From Hyaloscypha bicolor E (Eukaryota > Ascomycota > Leotiomycetes > Helotiales > Hyaloscyphaceae): a stretch of DNA of 64,000 nucleotides. The position numbers and the translations under genes are program-made. The stretch covers positions 62,001 through 126,000 of the forward strand of contig NW_020194693.1 of the NCBI RefSeq assembly GCF_002865645.1, given 5' to 3'. Positions 35,825 through 48,429 of this stretch are shown here, piece after piece; the stretch's first letter is position 1, and each line of letters opens with the position of its first letter. The notes under the pieces were generated by a model. That model worked only from the letters and a program-made list of their open reading frames with translations, did not search any database and was not told where the DNA came from.

Positions 35825-38523
35825 ATGTCTCGATTTTTCCACGGCGACAGCTCGAGCGAGAGCAGCTCATCGGACGAGGAAGAGCTCTACTCTGAGGAAG
35901 AAGTCGAAGAGAAGGTTGCCTCCGACGAGGACGAGGACGAGGAGGAAGAAGATGACGATGATGAGGACTCTTCCAGCGAGGACGAGGATGGCGCGAAGAA
36001 GAGTGGCGCAAACAGATTCATGCGAGACGCAGAGTCAGAAAGTGACGAGAGCAGCGATGAGGACCGGGCCAAAATTGTGAAGAGTGCCAAAGATAAACGA
36101 CTGGAGGAACTGGAGGCCACCGTCAAGGCGATCGAAAATGGACAAAAGATCAATGACTGGGGCGTTATCTCTACAGGTATGTGATACTGGGCAAGTATGG
36201 CCAGTCAGTGGCTAATACAATGACCAGAGTTCGACAAGCTCAATCGACAGGTGGTCAAACTCGTCCAAGCTGGCAACACCCCAAAGCCATATATCAGGGC
36301 CATTGCAGAACTCGAAGATTTCATGAATGAGACCATTGCCAAGCAGAAGGTATCGACAAAGAAGATGAATGCGACCAATGCTCGAGGCCTCAACGCTGTC
36401 AAACAACGAATCAAGAAGAATAACAAGGACTTCCAGAAGGACATCGATGCGTACAAGGCAGACAAGGATGGATTCATGGAATCTGACGAGGAGGAGGAAG
36501 TCCCTCTCCAGAAGAACAAAAAGCCAAAGGCTGTGCCCGGTGCGCTTGATGTTGCATTCGACGATGACGATGAGGGATTCTCAACCGTTGGCAAGGGTGG
36601 AAGAACACTCCAATTCACACCCGAGAGCATTCTCAAGCATCTAAGAACTATCATGGAGTCTCGAGGAAAGAAGAATACAGACAGAACCGAGCAGATCAAG
36701 ATTATGGAGAAGCTTTACGAAGTGGCCACAACCCCCTATCAACGAGTTCGAGTTCTTTTGACCCTTATTTCCACACGATTTGACTTAAGTACCGGCGTGC
36801 AGACTTTCATGACCCAAGAACAATGGAAGGCTGCAGAACAGGAGTTTGGCAATCTTCTCAAAGTCCTCGAGTCAAATAGAGAACTCGTTGTGATTGAGAA
36901 CGCAGAAGAATGGGAGGAGGATGATAAGGCTCCAACGATTACTGAGGGAGAAAAGTTCAAGATTCCTGGCAGCATCGTCTCATATGTTGAAAGACTCGAC
37001 GATGAGCTCACGAGATCACTCCAACACATCGATCCCCACACAGCTGAATACATCGACCGTCTTTCGGATGAGGGAGCTCTCTACAACAACATCGTTCGAA
37101 CTCTGTTGTATACCGAAAGTCTCAAGAAGGATGAGAGTCTGCAAGTCCCCCAAGACAGTCTGAACCGTATTGTGATGAGAAGACTGGATCACGTCTACTT
37201 CAAGGTCAGTCAACCGGTTCTATGTACTCTTCACACAACTAACTTTCGTTGCAGCCGTCTGCAGTAGTCAAGATTCTGGAAGAAAATTGCTGGAAATCGA
37301 TCCCCACCACCTTAGATTCTGCTATCACACCACGCAGCGAAGTTTCAGATGCCACTGCCCTAGTTAACGTTTTGTGCAACTACCTTTTCGTTAACAGCGA
37401 GGGCATCATCCGTGCCCGAGCAATGCTTTGCCAGATTTATTTCCTTGCTCTGCACGACAATTACTACAAGGCTCGCGATATGATGTTGATGTCTCATTTA
37501 CAAGAGACCATCAATGCATTCGATGTTCACAGCCAGATTCTGTTTAATCGAACTCTTGTTCAGGTTGGCCTCTGCGCCTTCCGAGCTGGTCTTGTCTATG
37601 AGGCCCAAACAACCCTCCAAGAAATCTGCGGAAGTGGTCGCCAAAAGGAGTTACTTGCCCAAGGTGTCATGATCCAGCGATATAATCAGGTTTCGCCCGA
37701 GCAGGAGCGTCTGGAGCGACAACGCCAACTTCCCTTTCATATGCATATAAACTTGGAACTCCTGGAATGTGTTTATCTCACTTGCAGCATGCTACTCGAG
37801 ATACCTCTCCTTGCACAAACCGGCTCGTCGCCCGATATAAAGAAGCGAGTCATTAGCAAGACCTACAGGCGTATGCTCGAATATCATGAACGACAAATCT
37901 TCACTGGCCCGCCCGAGAACACCAGAGACCATGTCATGCAAGCGTCGAAAGCTTTGGCGGCAGGCGAATGGAAGAAGGCTACCGAGTTCATCCACTCTAT
38001 CAAAATCTGGGAGCTTATGGCAAAACCCGATTCCATCAAGGCGATGCTTTCAGAGCAGATCCAAGAGGAAGGCTTACGAACATATCTATTCACCTACGCA
38101 CCTTACTACGATACACTTTCTGTCGCCACGCTCTCGTCGATGTTTGAGTTGACCGACCGAAAGGTCGCTGCTATTGTCAGTAAGATGATCAGCCACGAAG
38201 AGCTTCAAGCTGCTCTTGATCAAGTCAACTCTTCCATCATCTTCAGGAAGGGCGTTGAGTTGAGCAGATTGCAGAGCTTGGCTTTGACCCTCAGTGACAA
38301 GGCAAGTGGTCTCATTGAGAGCAACGAGCGGACACTGGAGACGAGAACACAAGGCACAGCTAATGCTTTCGAACGACAAGGCGGCCGAGGCGGACGCGGT
38401 GGGAACAGGGGCGGCCAGCGTGGTGGTCGAGGGGGAGGACGAGGTGGCGGATCTGGCGCTCCTCGACAAGCCGGCGGTACTCAATTTACCGGTGGTGCGC
38501 TGGGTGCTGCGGTCAGAGCCTAA
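35825..38523 (+). CDS. nip1: Translation initiation factor eIF3 subunit c (NIP1)
   Basis: Exons 35825-36176, 36228-37204 and 37255-38523 give 865 residues, the usual fungal length. It starts [20 protein letters not shown] and continues with a long acidic/serine region (to about residue 90). Such an N terminus binds eIF1 and eIF5 in the multifactor complex. The middle matches eIF3c ([26 protein letters not shown]-type acidic linker, [19 protein letters not shown]). The PCI domain occupies the C-terminal third ([32 protein letters not shown]), and an RGG-rich tail ([16 protein letters not shown]) follows. The protein is a core scaffold of eIF3 on the 40S subunit. Introns are 51 and 50 nt. Antisense Ser-rich frames over the acidic region are artefacts of its codon bias. 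Confidence 0.95.
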
Positions 38524-38844
38524 TTTGTTGTTTTTACTGCATTGGGACTGGATGTATGGGCTCCGTGCTCTCAAGGCGTTTAATAGAGCTTGCAAAAAGC
38601 TTTCATTCATGTTTTTATGAAAATAAAGATCACCTAGTTGCTTAGAGTCCTCTTTGCTTGTCGTTCGTGGCTTTTCTATTCTTTGAACTTGTGAGACTCT
38701 CACGGGCTTCGAAAATATCCAAGCGGAGTTAAATAAACACTGTTGAGCGTGGATTAATTCCAATCACAGTCGGAATAATGCAGCAGCCCCTGATCTACCC
38801 CAAACCCCTACTCCTTGTCTTTTGCGTTATCTTCATAGCCGTTC

Positions 38845-39465
38845 TCAGGTAAAGCTGCCTAAATTATAAACAGAATTTGGACCCACGTTTTCAAATTGCG
38901 TCCTATTGTTGATATAGTTCCATCCAAACCAAGCGTCTTGATTCAAAGGTTGATTCACAACAGTCATCTGAAAATTTTCGTCAGACTTTTTCTTCTCAGA
39001 CGAACCCCAGATCGACCAAAGCAAGGAGAAAAGTTTCTACATACTACGGCAGAATCATGATCACCGTTATACCCCCAAGAAATCTGCCACCCCCCAGAAT
39101 GAGCATCATTGCCATTGCAGCGATAGGCACCGAAGCTGTTCCAGCGTGGGTCGCTGAGAGTGGTGTTCTGTGATGAAATGGGACTTCCGTAGTCTCTGAG
39201 GCGGCAGGTGAAGTCGGGCTGGGCGTTGGTGGCCGAGATGACGAATTCGTAGGAGCAGGATGGAGAGGGGAGGGTTGATGGGGTGCAGTCTGAGACATTT
39301 ATTAATGCTGGGGAAGGGAAAAGCGGAGTGGAAGGGAAGAGCACCTCGAGCTAGGTTAATGATTGTCCAGAATACATTGGGTACTGTGCTGGATTGTTGT
39401 TGAGAAGGCGCCGCAAACGTGGTGGTGGTAATTGCAGCAAGCGCTAGAAGGAATTGGGAGACCAT
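38845..39465 (-). CDS. Small secreted cysteine-containing protein
   Basis: Minus-strand exons 39465-39345, 39289-39045 and 38967-38845 join in phase to 162 residues. The N terminus MVSQFLLALAAITTTTFAAPS is a textbook signal peptide with a probable cleavage after Ala-Ala/Ala-Pro near residue 19-20. The mature part has four cysteines (DCTPSTLPSPSC, DFTCRLRDYG, YRCNGNDAH), sequons such as QNTT and NNRT, and many aromatic residues near the end (AWFGWNYINNRTQFENV). Small size, secretion and paired cysteines fit the broad class of fungal small secreted or candidate effector-like proteins, but I recognise no named family. Introns are 55 and 77 nt. The third exon is supported by a good acceptor, phase match and protein-like sequence. 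No function can be assigned. Confidence 0.72.
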
Positions 39466-41993
39466 TTTTTTGGAGGGTTTCGAAACGACGTTGAAGAATG
39501 CGGAGCTGAGATGCTCAGTGGTTTCGAAGCAGATTTGAGAGAGGACATTGGGCGTGGTTTTATAAGAAGGCTCTCTGGATCACGCAGCAAGCTGGTTACG
39601 CGAGAGAAGACTGGATGCAAATTCTTTCAGGCTTCGATCTGCGGTTTCCAAGAGATGGTGGAACATTCCTGATATGAACTTGAACTCGGTCCACGATTTT
39701 CCTTCTCGAGAGCAGAAAGGCTGAGAAGGCCCGATACTTGAATATGAGGTGCGATGGCATGTTTTCCCTCGATCTCGAAGAGTGGGTCCTCTCTTTTGCA
39801 GCAGAGGCTATGGCTTTTGTTATAAGCTTCCGAGGACAAGCCGTAATATCCCAATTCATCAATGGGAATTGCAGCAAATTCAAATAATGTAGGATGGAAT
39901 GAAACTGCCTATCCTGCACTTCCAAACCTTCCTCACACGAGGCACATTCCTACCGTGCCACTTCGTATGAACTTTGATCACGAAACATATCACCAGAGTC
40001 TTCAAGGGTGGGTTGGGAGCTTCCAACAGCTTCATGTGGTGATTGAATAAGGAAGTTCTGTTACTGCGTACCGTTGTTTCCGTCATACTGATGATCACTC
40101 GAGGAATGCTGGGCAGTCGTTTCACAGGGCAGTCGCCGGTCCGAGAAATGACGAATAGAGGTAAGACAACGAAGCAACGTTGAGTATGGGTGAAGATCTG
40201 TGCAACAACAACATATCTCCGTTCGATGAAGTATTTCTCTTCACGCCAAACCACTGGCTGCTTCTCCATTGAGCTCTTCATGTTGAACAATCGCCTTGCG
40301 TTCCTCAGCGATGAATTTTCTGTAGATCTAGTCCTTAGGGCAGTTGTAAAGTCCCCAAGACATGCACACCTCAACGGAAGACTTATCTGTCGAACTTCAA
40401 CCTCCATCTTCTGCCATGAAATGCTTGCCGTGAGCTCAAAATCTCTTCTTTTACTCATTCACCTCAACTTTCTCCAGACTACTTCCTGATCCTAGCAGCC
40501 ATCGACATTCTTGAGGTGTTCTCTCGTAAGAATTTCTAATTCTAGGAGCACATAACCCAATGTTGTCGTCAAGGCTAATATACACTTGTGAAGAGAGCCC
40601 CCTAGGTTGTGGGCTAGGCATGAGTCCGAGAATTAGCAGTCGACTACAGAACGCAGTTTTCTTTATGTTGTATCAGGAACTTGTTTGAAATTTCCAATTT
40701 CCGAGAGAGCATATCGTGTCAGGTGTAGAAGATGAAGCATGGTACTGTTGCCGTGAACAATGGCCAGGATGGACATGATGGTCCCGGTGGTGGCTGGAAT
40801 CTCTACAGAACTGGGGCACGGTGATGAATTGAAGAGTGTTCGGAAGGTTTAATTGTAATAAGAAAGAGCCAACATTGGGACTTATAAGAGACGCTGATGT
40901 TGTCATTTGTTCTTCGAGGTGTCAGAGATTCAAAGTCAGACATAGAGAGGCATCAAGTCTCTTGCAGTATTCATCGGGTAGGTACTTTGCCTCGCTTAAT
41001 TAAAGGGGCCAGTGTTTATCATTCATGAGAAGCGGAATTCAAGGTGGCCGTTTATTTGGAAAGGTTCGAGTTAACATTTTTTTTTTGGTGACTTGAACTC
41101 TTTTTTGTCCACAAAAATTGAAGCGAGCTGTTAAGCAAGGTTGGTGAAACTATTCGGGATTTTCATTCCTCACTATCACTTGCAGAGTCACTTTGTGGTG
41201 AGATGGTAGGAAGGTCAAATAATAACAGCACCAGAAGATACAAGACACATCAACTAGAACTTCCGACTTTGGTCGCGCGAAACTTAGATTGGTATCCAAC
41301 TCGCAGAAACCCCCTCTCCAATGGACCTGAAAGGGGTTGGAAGGGGTAATTGTTTCCCTGAGGCCCCTATTAGAGACGCTTTATTAGGTTTCTCGATGCA
41401 TAACTCGCAGGTTTGAGTGTTCTGATGCATTTCACCGATCTGTTGCTTTTGGAAAGAGCTTTCCTTTCCGAGATTGGCACTCAATCAGAGTATTTTAGGT
41501 TCAACGAGTGGATCCTTGCTGCAGCATGGTTTGAGCGCCTCCATTTCAATGCGATAAATTTTTTTTTACAGAAACGATTATGTGTTGTATGCTCATTGCT
41601 TGATATATCTTCCAGGGTTCTCGGAAAAGAACAGGCTAAGCGCAATTCACATAATACAATCCTGACAATCACTCTCTGCGGATACCATGCAGGGATATTC
41701 TGGTGCAGCGGGTAACCTTAGGAAACCTACTACGAATTGATGGCATCCCGAACCCCGTGAGATTGCAGAAAATGGGCGAGCCATGTGATTCCTCAACTCA
41801 GAAGAGATTGGCAAATGATTGATGTCAAAAAGGATTGAGAAAGAAAGAAATTGTGCACACTTGATGTATTGGTATCTGCAACTAGTATTTACAATCTGGC
41901 GTTAATCAACGCTGAAGCAACCTTTTTACCATGCGCCTAATGCCGACGTGTATTTCATGAAGGGCGTTATGTTTTTGTACAAAGCAGTCTTCT
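39466..41993. other. Gene-free region upstream of the secreted protein
   Basis: About 2.5 kb without a supported gene. Open frames on both strands are short and carry no domain. The left part is presumably the promoter of the secreted-protein gene, and the right end the 3' untranslated region of the urate oxidase gene. There are T-rich runs near 41078-41086 and 41561-41568. Confidence 0.45.
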
Positions 41994-43008
41994 CTATAGT
42001 TTGGCTGCTGTTTGCGAACGAGCAACTGTGACGTTGATGAGCCCATTAGGCCCTGATTGAGGGGCGTAGACCTCGGCATCCTTGCCGGTGTTCTTCAGGC
42101 CCTTGTGCCAGCTCAAGTCTGTGGAATCTCAAATCAGCTCTAATTCTCGAGATAGCTCCTTTAAAACATACCAATTTCGAAATAGTGCTTATTAGGGAGG
42201 GAGTAGTCCACGTTTTCGACTTCTGGGACGGCTTCCATGATGTATTCGCACATCTTGTACATAGTGTTCTGGACGGATGGGCTGTCTTCCTCGGCAAAAG
42301 TCTTCATTGTGATATCTCTAGCGTCATCGAAAGCCTTGTCGAACTTGGGAACAGCTGCTGTAACTGCAGCAACATTAGGGAATGTCTTCCAAGACCAATT
42401 GGCGTCGACTTCAGTTGACAGAATCCTGTCCCAGACCTCAGGAAGCGTGGTGTATTCATCTCGAACAAAGCCGTGGAATTGCGAGCCCGTGCTCTTCAGC
42501 ACAAGCAAACCGGCGATGCCGCTGCGGATTCCGAGTCCCTTCCCTTTCCGCGCTACAACCTCGACGTTACGAGTCTCGGCTCCATCACGGTAGAAAGAGT
42601 GCGGGTGTGGCGTGCCATCTATCGTCATTCTTGTCCAGCGGTGTGTGACAATTTTGATGTGCGCAGCGGTCAGGTGAGAGTATGTTTCGATGAAATGAGT
42701 GCCGAGAATGCTGCCAAAGAGCTCGGGAGGGGTGACGGGGTGCTCCTTCGCCTTGATGTAGACGGTGTTCTTCATAGAGTCTGTAGCAACAACCACGCTG
42801 TTGTCTGCCTTGGTGTATCTGCAGATAAATGGTTAATTCCGAGAATTCAAGGAGATTGAGGGATAGCGTACGAGGTCTCGATAGCACCCTCCAATAGCAC
42901 GCAGACGGTCATCTCGGTGACGGTTTGCACGCCCGTCTTCTCATCTCGCTCGACTTTATAGACGCGGACATTGTCCTTGCCATAACGAGCAGAAGCAATT
43001 GAGGCCAT
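41994..43008 (-). CDS. uaZ: Urate oxidase (uricase), peroxisomal
   Basis: Minus-strand exons 43008-42872, 42818-42172 and 42118-41994 give 302 residues, the expected length. Residues equivalent to the catalytic Lys/Thr/His set are visible: Lys11 in RYGKDNVRV, Thr58 in VVVATDSMKNT and His257 in PNKHYFEI. SKL-type targeting is provided by the C-terminal Ala-Lys-Leu. The enzyme oxidises urate to 5-hydroxyisourate with O2 and no cofactor, in peroxisomes, as part of purine-nitrogen recovery. Both introns are 53 nt and restore conserved sequence (IETS-YTKADN and YFEID-LSWHKGLKNTG). No other purine-catabolism gene lies next to it. Confidence 0.95.
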
Positions 43009-44315
43009 TTTTGGGTAAGGTGTGGAAACTTAAGTCAATGTCAATTGGCAGGGACGTACTGAAAGTAAGAGTTGTGGCTTAAGTCTGGCAAGGGCTTGAA
43101 TGTGTGAGGTGATGCTTGATTGAAGTGGATGAGAGTTCGAAAGCGGGAGCTGGGAGCTTTATGTATCCGCATCCACAAGTCTTATCTGGAAAGACGGCAC
43201 AGCTGTCGACTAGGAGATCCAGATTCCGGCCAAAGCAACTAAGACATCTAGCAGATAAGAGACGTCTGATAGGCTGGTTCGTCGGTCAATGTGAAGGCTG
43301 TCGTCGGTTGGATCGAGGTTCGCTCGGAGGCGGCCGAGCCAGCCTTGCGCCGAGTTTAGTTTGCAGTAAAATACAGAATTCTATAAGTCTTGGGGGTCTT
43401 CAAATCTTCATGCCTTGCAAAGTTTTACCTGGTCTCATAGGATGCAGAGATTTTGAAACAAGTCTTCTCGTGAATTTCATTTGTTGAGTTGAGCTTTTCG
43501 GTCTGGCAAGGCTGACATGCCAGGCTGTGAAAATCCCCGCTTGGCGGAGCTACTTCGTCGTATACTTCATCGTACGATCATCTGAGCAGATCGCGATGAG
43601 CCCCGCATGCCTCTCATTGGAAGGACCTCATTGTACGGTAAATGCCCATCGGAGGGAACGAGAGATGAACTATACGGTTTGGAACAGGTGAATTCTCTGC
43701 TGCCAAAGGGGTAAAGCAGCTCCAAAATCTCTTCTGAAAGCAGTCTCTCATGCCCTTTGCAATGCCAATAGAGCCAGCCGTATCCGATCGACCTCCTTGG
43801 TCCCCCAAAATGTCGGCCCTGCTGCTCGTGTGCTCTATCTTTCATGAATAGCCGGCCAATTATCATCGAGGCACTATATCGGACGTTTGTCGAACGTGTT
43901 TTCAAGCGGGAGCAAGCCTTCGCGAGAATTGGGTCCGTGCATTCGAGACTTGGAGGGAGCCTGGCGACCACGCTGGATGCTTAAAACAGAATGATGTACA
44001 TACAGTGAACGCCATCGCATACAACGAGTCGACGTAGAACCCTACACAGAATTCTTACTCTACGTAGATCCTTTTGGACCCCAATTCCAATTCCGTCGCC
44101 GAGTCTCTCATCCGCAAGCTGTCCCTAGACCTCGATATCCCCTCACATCTTCCCCACGATTCTCTTACATTGTCAGCATCGCATGTGTCCTTCATCGAAT
44201 GCGCCCCGAAAGACTCATTTAGTTGTGTGGATGAACTCCACGGTCCATCCTATAGCTTCCATACACATGCCACCCCCGGACGAAAGACGTTGACCTCAAC
44301 CCCGTCGATGGACAG
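43009..44315. other. Intergenic region between divergent uricase and rictor genes
   Basis: It must contain both promoters. No open frame here has support. A minus-strand frame at 43567-43971 has no recognisable features. The plus-strand frame ending at 44340 overlaps the rictor start in another phase, lacks a normal ATG at its beginning and is not accepted. Confidence 0.45.
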
Positions 44316-47300
44316 ATGGTTGGACCACCGAGCACTCTGAGCTCGTCTGCGACGACGACTCAGAAGTCATTTTATACCCAGCAGTCGACCCCGTATAACA
44401 CGAATGGCACGAAAACTCCTTCAGATCGAGATGGCCTACAACCAGGCGCGCTCGCGAATGGCGCCCGTTCAAATTCCAGCTTGTCGTTTGGGCCCCGCGG
44501 CTCATCACTTGCTCCTTCCCCAGTAGCACCTGGCAGCTTTAGTTCAAACATGCGAAATCAGCTTGCACCTTCGAGAACCGGCTCCGGACAAGACATCAAT
44601 GCCTCGATGGTGAACCTGGAGAGACTCGATGAGGATGATGGCCTGGTATCGGAGCAGGTCCTTGCGACCCTTCGTGAATCGTTGAACCGAGAAATGAAGA
44701 TCAAGGAAGGCAGTGAGAATATGCTGGAGGCACTGAACACGAAGAAGGCAAAACAGACCAAGGAACAACGGCAGAGGGTGGAGGCAGAGCTCAATTCTTC
44801 AAACCAGAAGATCAAGGAGCTGAGGAATCAGATAACGGAGCTCCAGAGGCCGAAACCACCCACAACACCGACAAGGACGCGCATGGATGTTATTTTTCAA
44901 AGCAGTAATGGGCTACGGTCTCCCCACAGTGCTACGAAGAGTGCGGCTGGGTCGGAATTTGATGAGCCAACCGAGTCACCCACATATGCCCTCGCTGAGA
45001 TTCTACAAGCGCTGGAAGTCGAGGGGCTCACTCCGGATTACTATGTTGGCCATGCCAATAATCTAGTCGAGCTTTTCAAACGGCATCCGACTCTGAAATA
45101 CGATCTGGTTTGGTCAGTCTTTGGCTTGCGGATGCAGGTGATGCTTCTGAGCGAGAGCAGAGAAGTTGTTGCTGCTGGATATCGAATGACGAGATACGCA
45201 ATTTCGGATATCAGCTCGCTGCAGAAAATAAGATCGCTCAATATTGATTATCTGGTTGTCCTGTAAGTTGACAGTATTTGTATTAGTGATTTCTGCTGAC
45301 CATGAGCAGTTCTCTAATTAAAGAACGAAAAGCCGATGTTGAACGAGAACAAGCCTTGAAATTTGTCCGCGCCTTTCTGGATGTCAAAGACGGGGTCAGT
45401 GAGGTGTCAAGGGCTGTTGTGAGGACCATAGCCTCAGTCGCCGAACACACTGAGGATCGATTGAAAGCTATCTGTATAGAGACTTTGGCCGAAATCATGG
45501 TCCGAAACCCGGCCCTTCTCGTGACCTCAGGTGGACTCAGGCCCTTGGCAGATGCTTTAGGGGAAGGGACGTACGAGGCCTCGGGAAGTCTTACGGCAGC
45601 ATTCCTTTTCCTACTGGATGCACCACAACGCCGGAAATATCTCCGCTCGGGTTATGAACTGGAGGTTCTATTTACAGCTTTCACAGATTCTCTGTATGCC
45701 AAGGAGAACATCTTGAAACAAAATTCGAAAGCTATCTCGTATGCATTGAAGTCCTGGCCAGGTCTCATGACTCTGTCGATGTACAATTTCAGAGCTATAC
45801 GATCCTTAGTCTCCTGTTTGATGCTGCCGAACCCCACGATTCGAGAAACAGTCATCGATCTTCTCTACTCGCTGCTCCGGATCAAATCTCCATTTTGGGC
45901 ACCCTCTTTCTTAGCTGGCCGGCGACTAACAACATACGGGCGAGTCGCTACTCTCAAAGCTGCGCCGCAGAAGACTGCGCAACCTGTAGAGGAAGAACCT
46001 GGGGAGAAGAGTTTCGTAGACCACTACACGGCATTGTTACTCGCAGTCTTGATCGCATCGGATATGTTACCAGGTCTTCTACAGGTAACTCGAGACGCCG
46101 ACAATTCGATGCTGAAGCGGAAGACGACACTACTAATCGGAGAAGTCTTGAAGCTTGCTGATAGTTTACTACCCTCAACTTGGAGTGCTGATCTGCAGCT
46201 CCTGCCGGAGCTTTTTTCTGCAGCCTCTCACTTTGGAGACAACGAACGATTTGATGCGACCGGAACCGTGTACCAAATCAGCAGTGTTAGTAGGACATTA
46301 TACCGGACAGTACCTGCTGCTGGAGGTATCTTAGCAAGCTCAATCAACAGCAGCCAGGACAACCTGGCTAGTCTCGAGGACCAACCGAAGAGCAACCCGA
46401 ATGTCACGCTAGATGAGACCACCTTCCGTCAGCTATTGGTTGAGACGCAAGTCTTGTCAAGTACGAACCCAACAAAATGGAAATGGGACATCATCTTGAA
46501 GATCATTGAGGGCCCATTGTTGAACGGCAAGCGTCTGGACGAAGCTATCAAAGCATCGAAATTCATCAAGCGAATCATGAGCTTTTACCGGCCATTCAAG
46601 TACAAGTTTGCCGAGGTCAGAAACACTCGAATTACTCAGAAATATGTCAAGGTCGGCTGTGCTCTTATCCATACTCTTCTCCAAACTGTGGAGGGTGTCA
46701 GGTACCTTGCGGACAACAAGCTACTCAGGCAGATTGCCGAGTGCCTGGCACAGTGCGATCCAGTAAGTTTTAAAATCTGCGAATTTTCTGTAACAATAAG
46801 ACTAATATCATCCAGACTAGCGGATTGACGGCTCAATCTCCAATGTTCTCAAAAGAACGCCTCCAAGAGACCCTTTGTTGCGGATATTTTGCAATGCTGG
46901 GGACCATGAGTGGAGATTTAAAAGGCTTACAGATGCTGGATCGCTGGCGTATGATTAATATGATGTATCACATCATAGATCTCAAACAACGTCCTGATCT
47001 CATTAAACTTTTGCTTTCGAATTTCGACTACAGTTTACCAGGTCATCCAAGAGTTCTACTCTCGAAAGCTCTAACTGCAGGATCGAAAGAGATACGCATC
47101 TATGCAACGAATGTTCTGAGAAAGTACTCTAGTCGGTCGAGAACAAATGGGCCGGGTAACCAAGGCGTTGGGGATTCCAAATGGGCTATTCAGCTCCTTG
47201 TGACGCAATTATACGATCCGGAAGTGGAAGTTTGTGCAACTGCAATTAAGATTCTGGAAGAAGCTTGCAATCGAAAGAACTACCTAGAGTATATCGTTGA

Positions 47301-48429
47301 GTGCAGGCCTGCACTTGATCATCTTGGAGAAATTGGGGCGCCTTTACTTCTGCGGTTCTTGTCAACTTCCATTGGATACCATTATCTTGACGGCTTAGAC
47401 TACATCAGTAACGAGATGGACGACTGGTTTCTTGGCCGAAATGACACATATGTTGGTGTGATCGAGGCAAGCTTAGCGCGCTCTTTTGTTGAGGTCACGG
47501 AGGAGACCTCAAATCGTTTGAGTATGGATGTCGACAGCTTTGAATTGGAAGGCGACAATGACGCTCATGTACCACCACACTTTTACAGGGAGTTGACAAG
47601 GACAAAAGAGGGTTGCAAGCTTCTCCGTGACAAGGGTCACTTTGAAGAATTTGCAACGACAATTCGCGAATATGGCATGCTCTCTGACGATTCAGAGCTG
47701 ATATTGAAGGTCAAGGGTTGCTTGTGGGCCGTTGGCAATGTCGGATCCATGGAGCTCGGTGCCCCGTTCCTGGAAGAATGCGACGTGGTCGAGAACATCG
47801 TGAGGATTGCCGAATCACATGAGATTATGAGTTTACGAGGGACAGCATTCTTTGTTTTGGGACTGATCTCACGCAGCGTTCACGGGCTCGAGATTCTGTC
47901 CGAGTTTGGATGGGACAGTAACACGACAAAGATGGGCGTATCGCTTGGCCTTTGTATACCACAGAACTTGGGAAAGTTCTTCTCGTTCCAACCGTGGAAG
48001 CATGAGAAAGTCTCCGACATTGTCATGACAGAGTCTCAGAAAGCTGCAGCCGAAGCAGCCAAAATGGATGATGATATTGTCAATCAGCGAATTCTAGAGC
48101 TCATCGTTGATCTTGGGAATACAGTGCTCCAGAAGAGAGCAATGACGGAGCTGATGCACATCAAAGCGAAGAAGGTGCCTGGTTTCAAGCAACCGGCTCT
48201 TTTCAAAAAGATCATGACGCTCTTGGAATCACATCACTTCCGTCTCGGAGTTCGACATTTCGTCGCAGAGCTTTTTGACAGAAGTGTCCTACGACGGATT
48301 GTCTTCGGGGAAGAGAACAGTGATGACGAGATGAATAGTGATGTCGATGATACTGGCAGCGAGGGGAGGACTGAACGCCAACGAAGCATTAGTGATCTAT
48401 CAGGAACAGCGCCCGAGTCAGGAGTTTAA
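44316..48429 (+). CDS. tsc11: TORC2 subunit Rictor/Tsc11 (Ste20-type, pianissimo family)
   Basis: Exons 44316-45262, 45310-46762 and 46816-48429 give 1337 residues, close to fungal family members. After a Ser-rich start, residues about 112-178 form an HR1-like coiled coil (VLATLRESLNREMKIKEGSE, then repeated KELRNQITELQR heptads). The conserved Rictor N-terminal armadillo-like region follows (LVELFKRHPTLKYDLVWSVFGLR, SLIKERKADVEREQALKFVR), then the middle and V-type segments (DPEVEVCATAIKILEEAC, LKVKGCLWAVGNVGS, LRGTAFFVLGLISRSVHG) and a Ser/Asp-rich tail. Rictor scaffolds TORC2 at the plasma membrane, which phosphorylates AGC kinases controlling actin, sphingolipids and stress survival. Introns are 47 and 53 nt. 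The start is not fixed: the frame is open for about 50 bases upstream without another ATG, and a further upstream exon cannot be excluded. Confidence 0.9.

Noticed and set aside
35778..36153. Antisense Ser-rich and Arg-rich frames over the nip1 N terminus
   Set aside because: Mirror images of GAG/GAC-rich acidic codons in a well-supported gene.
44074..44340. 88-codon frame overlapping the rictor start
   Set aside because: It begins at a non-ATG codon, is out of phase with rictor, and has no domain; no splice junction links it to the gene.
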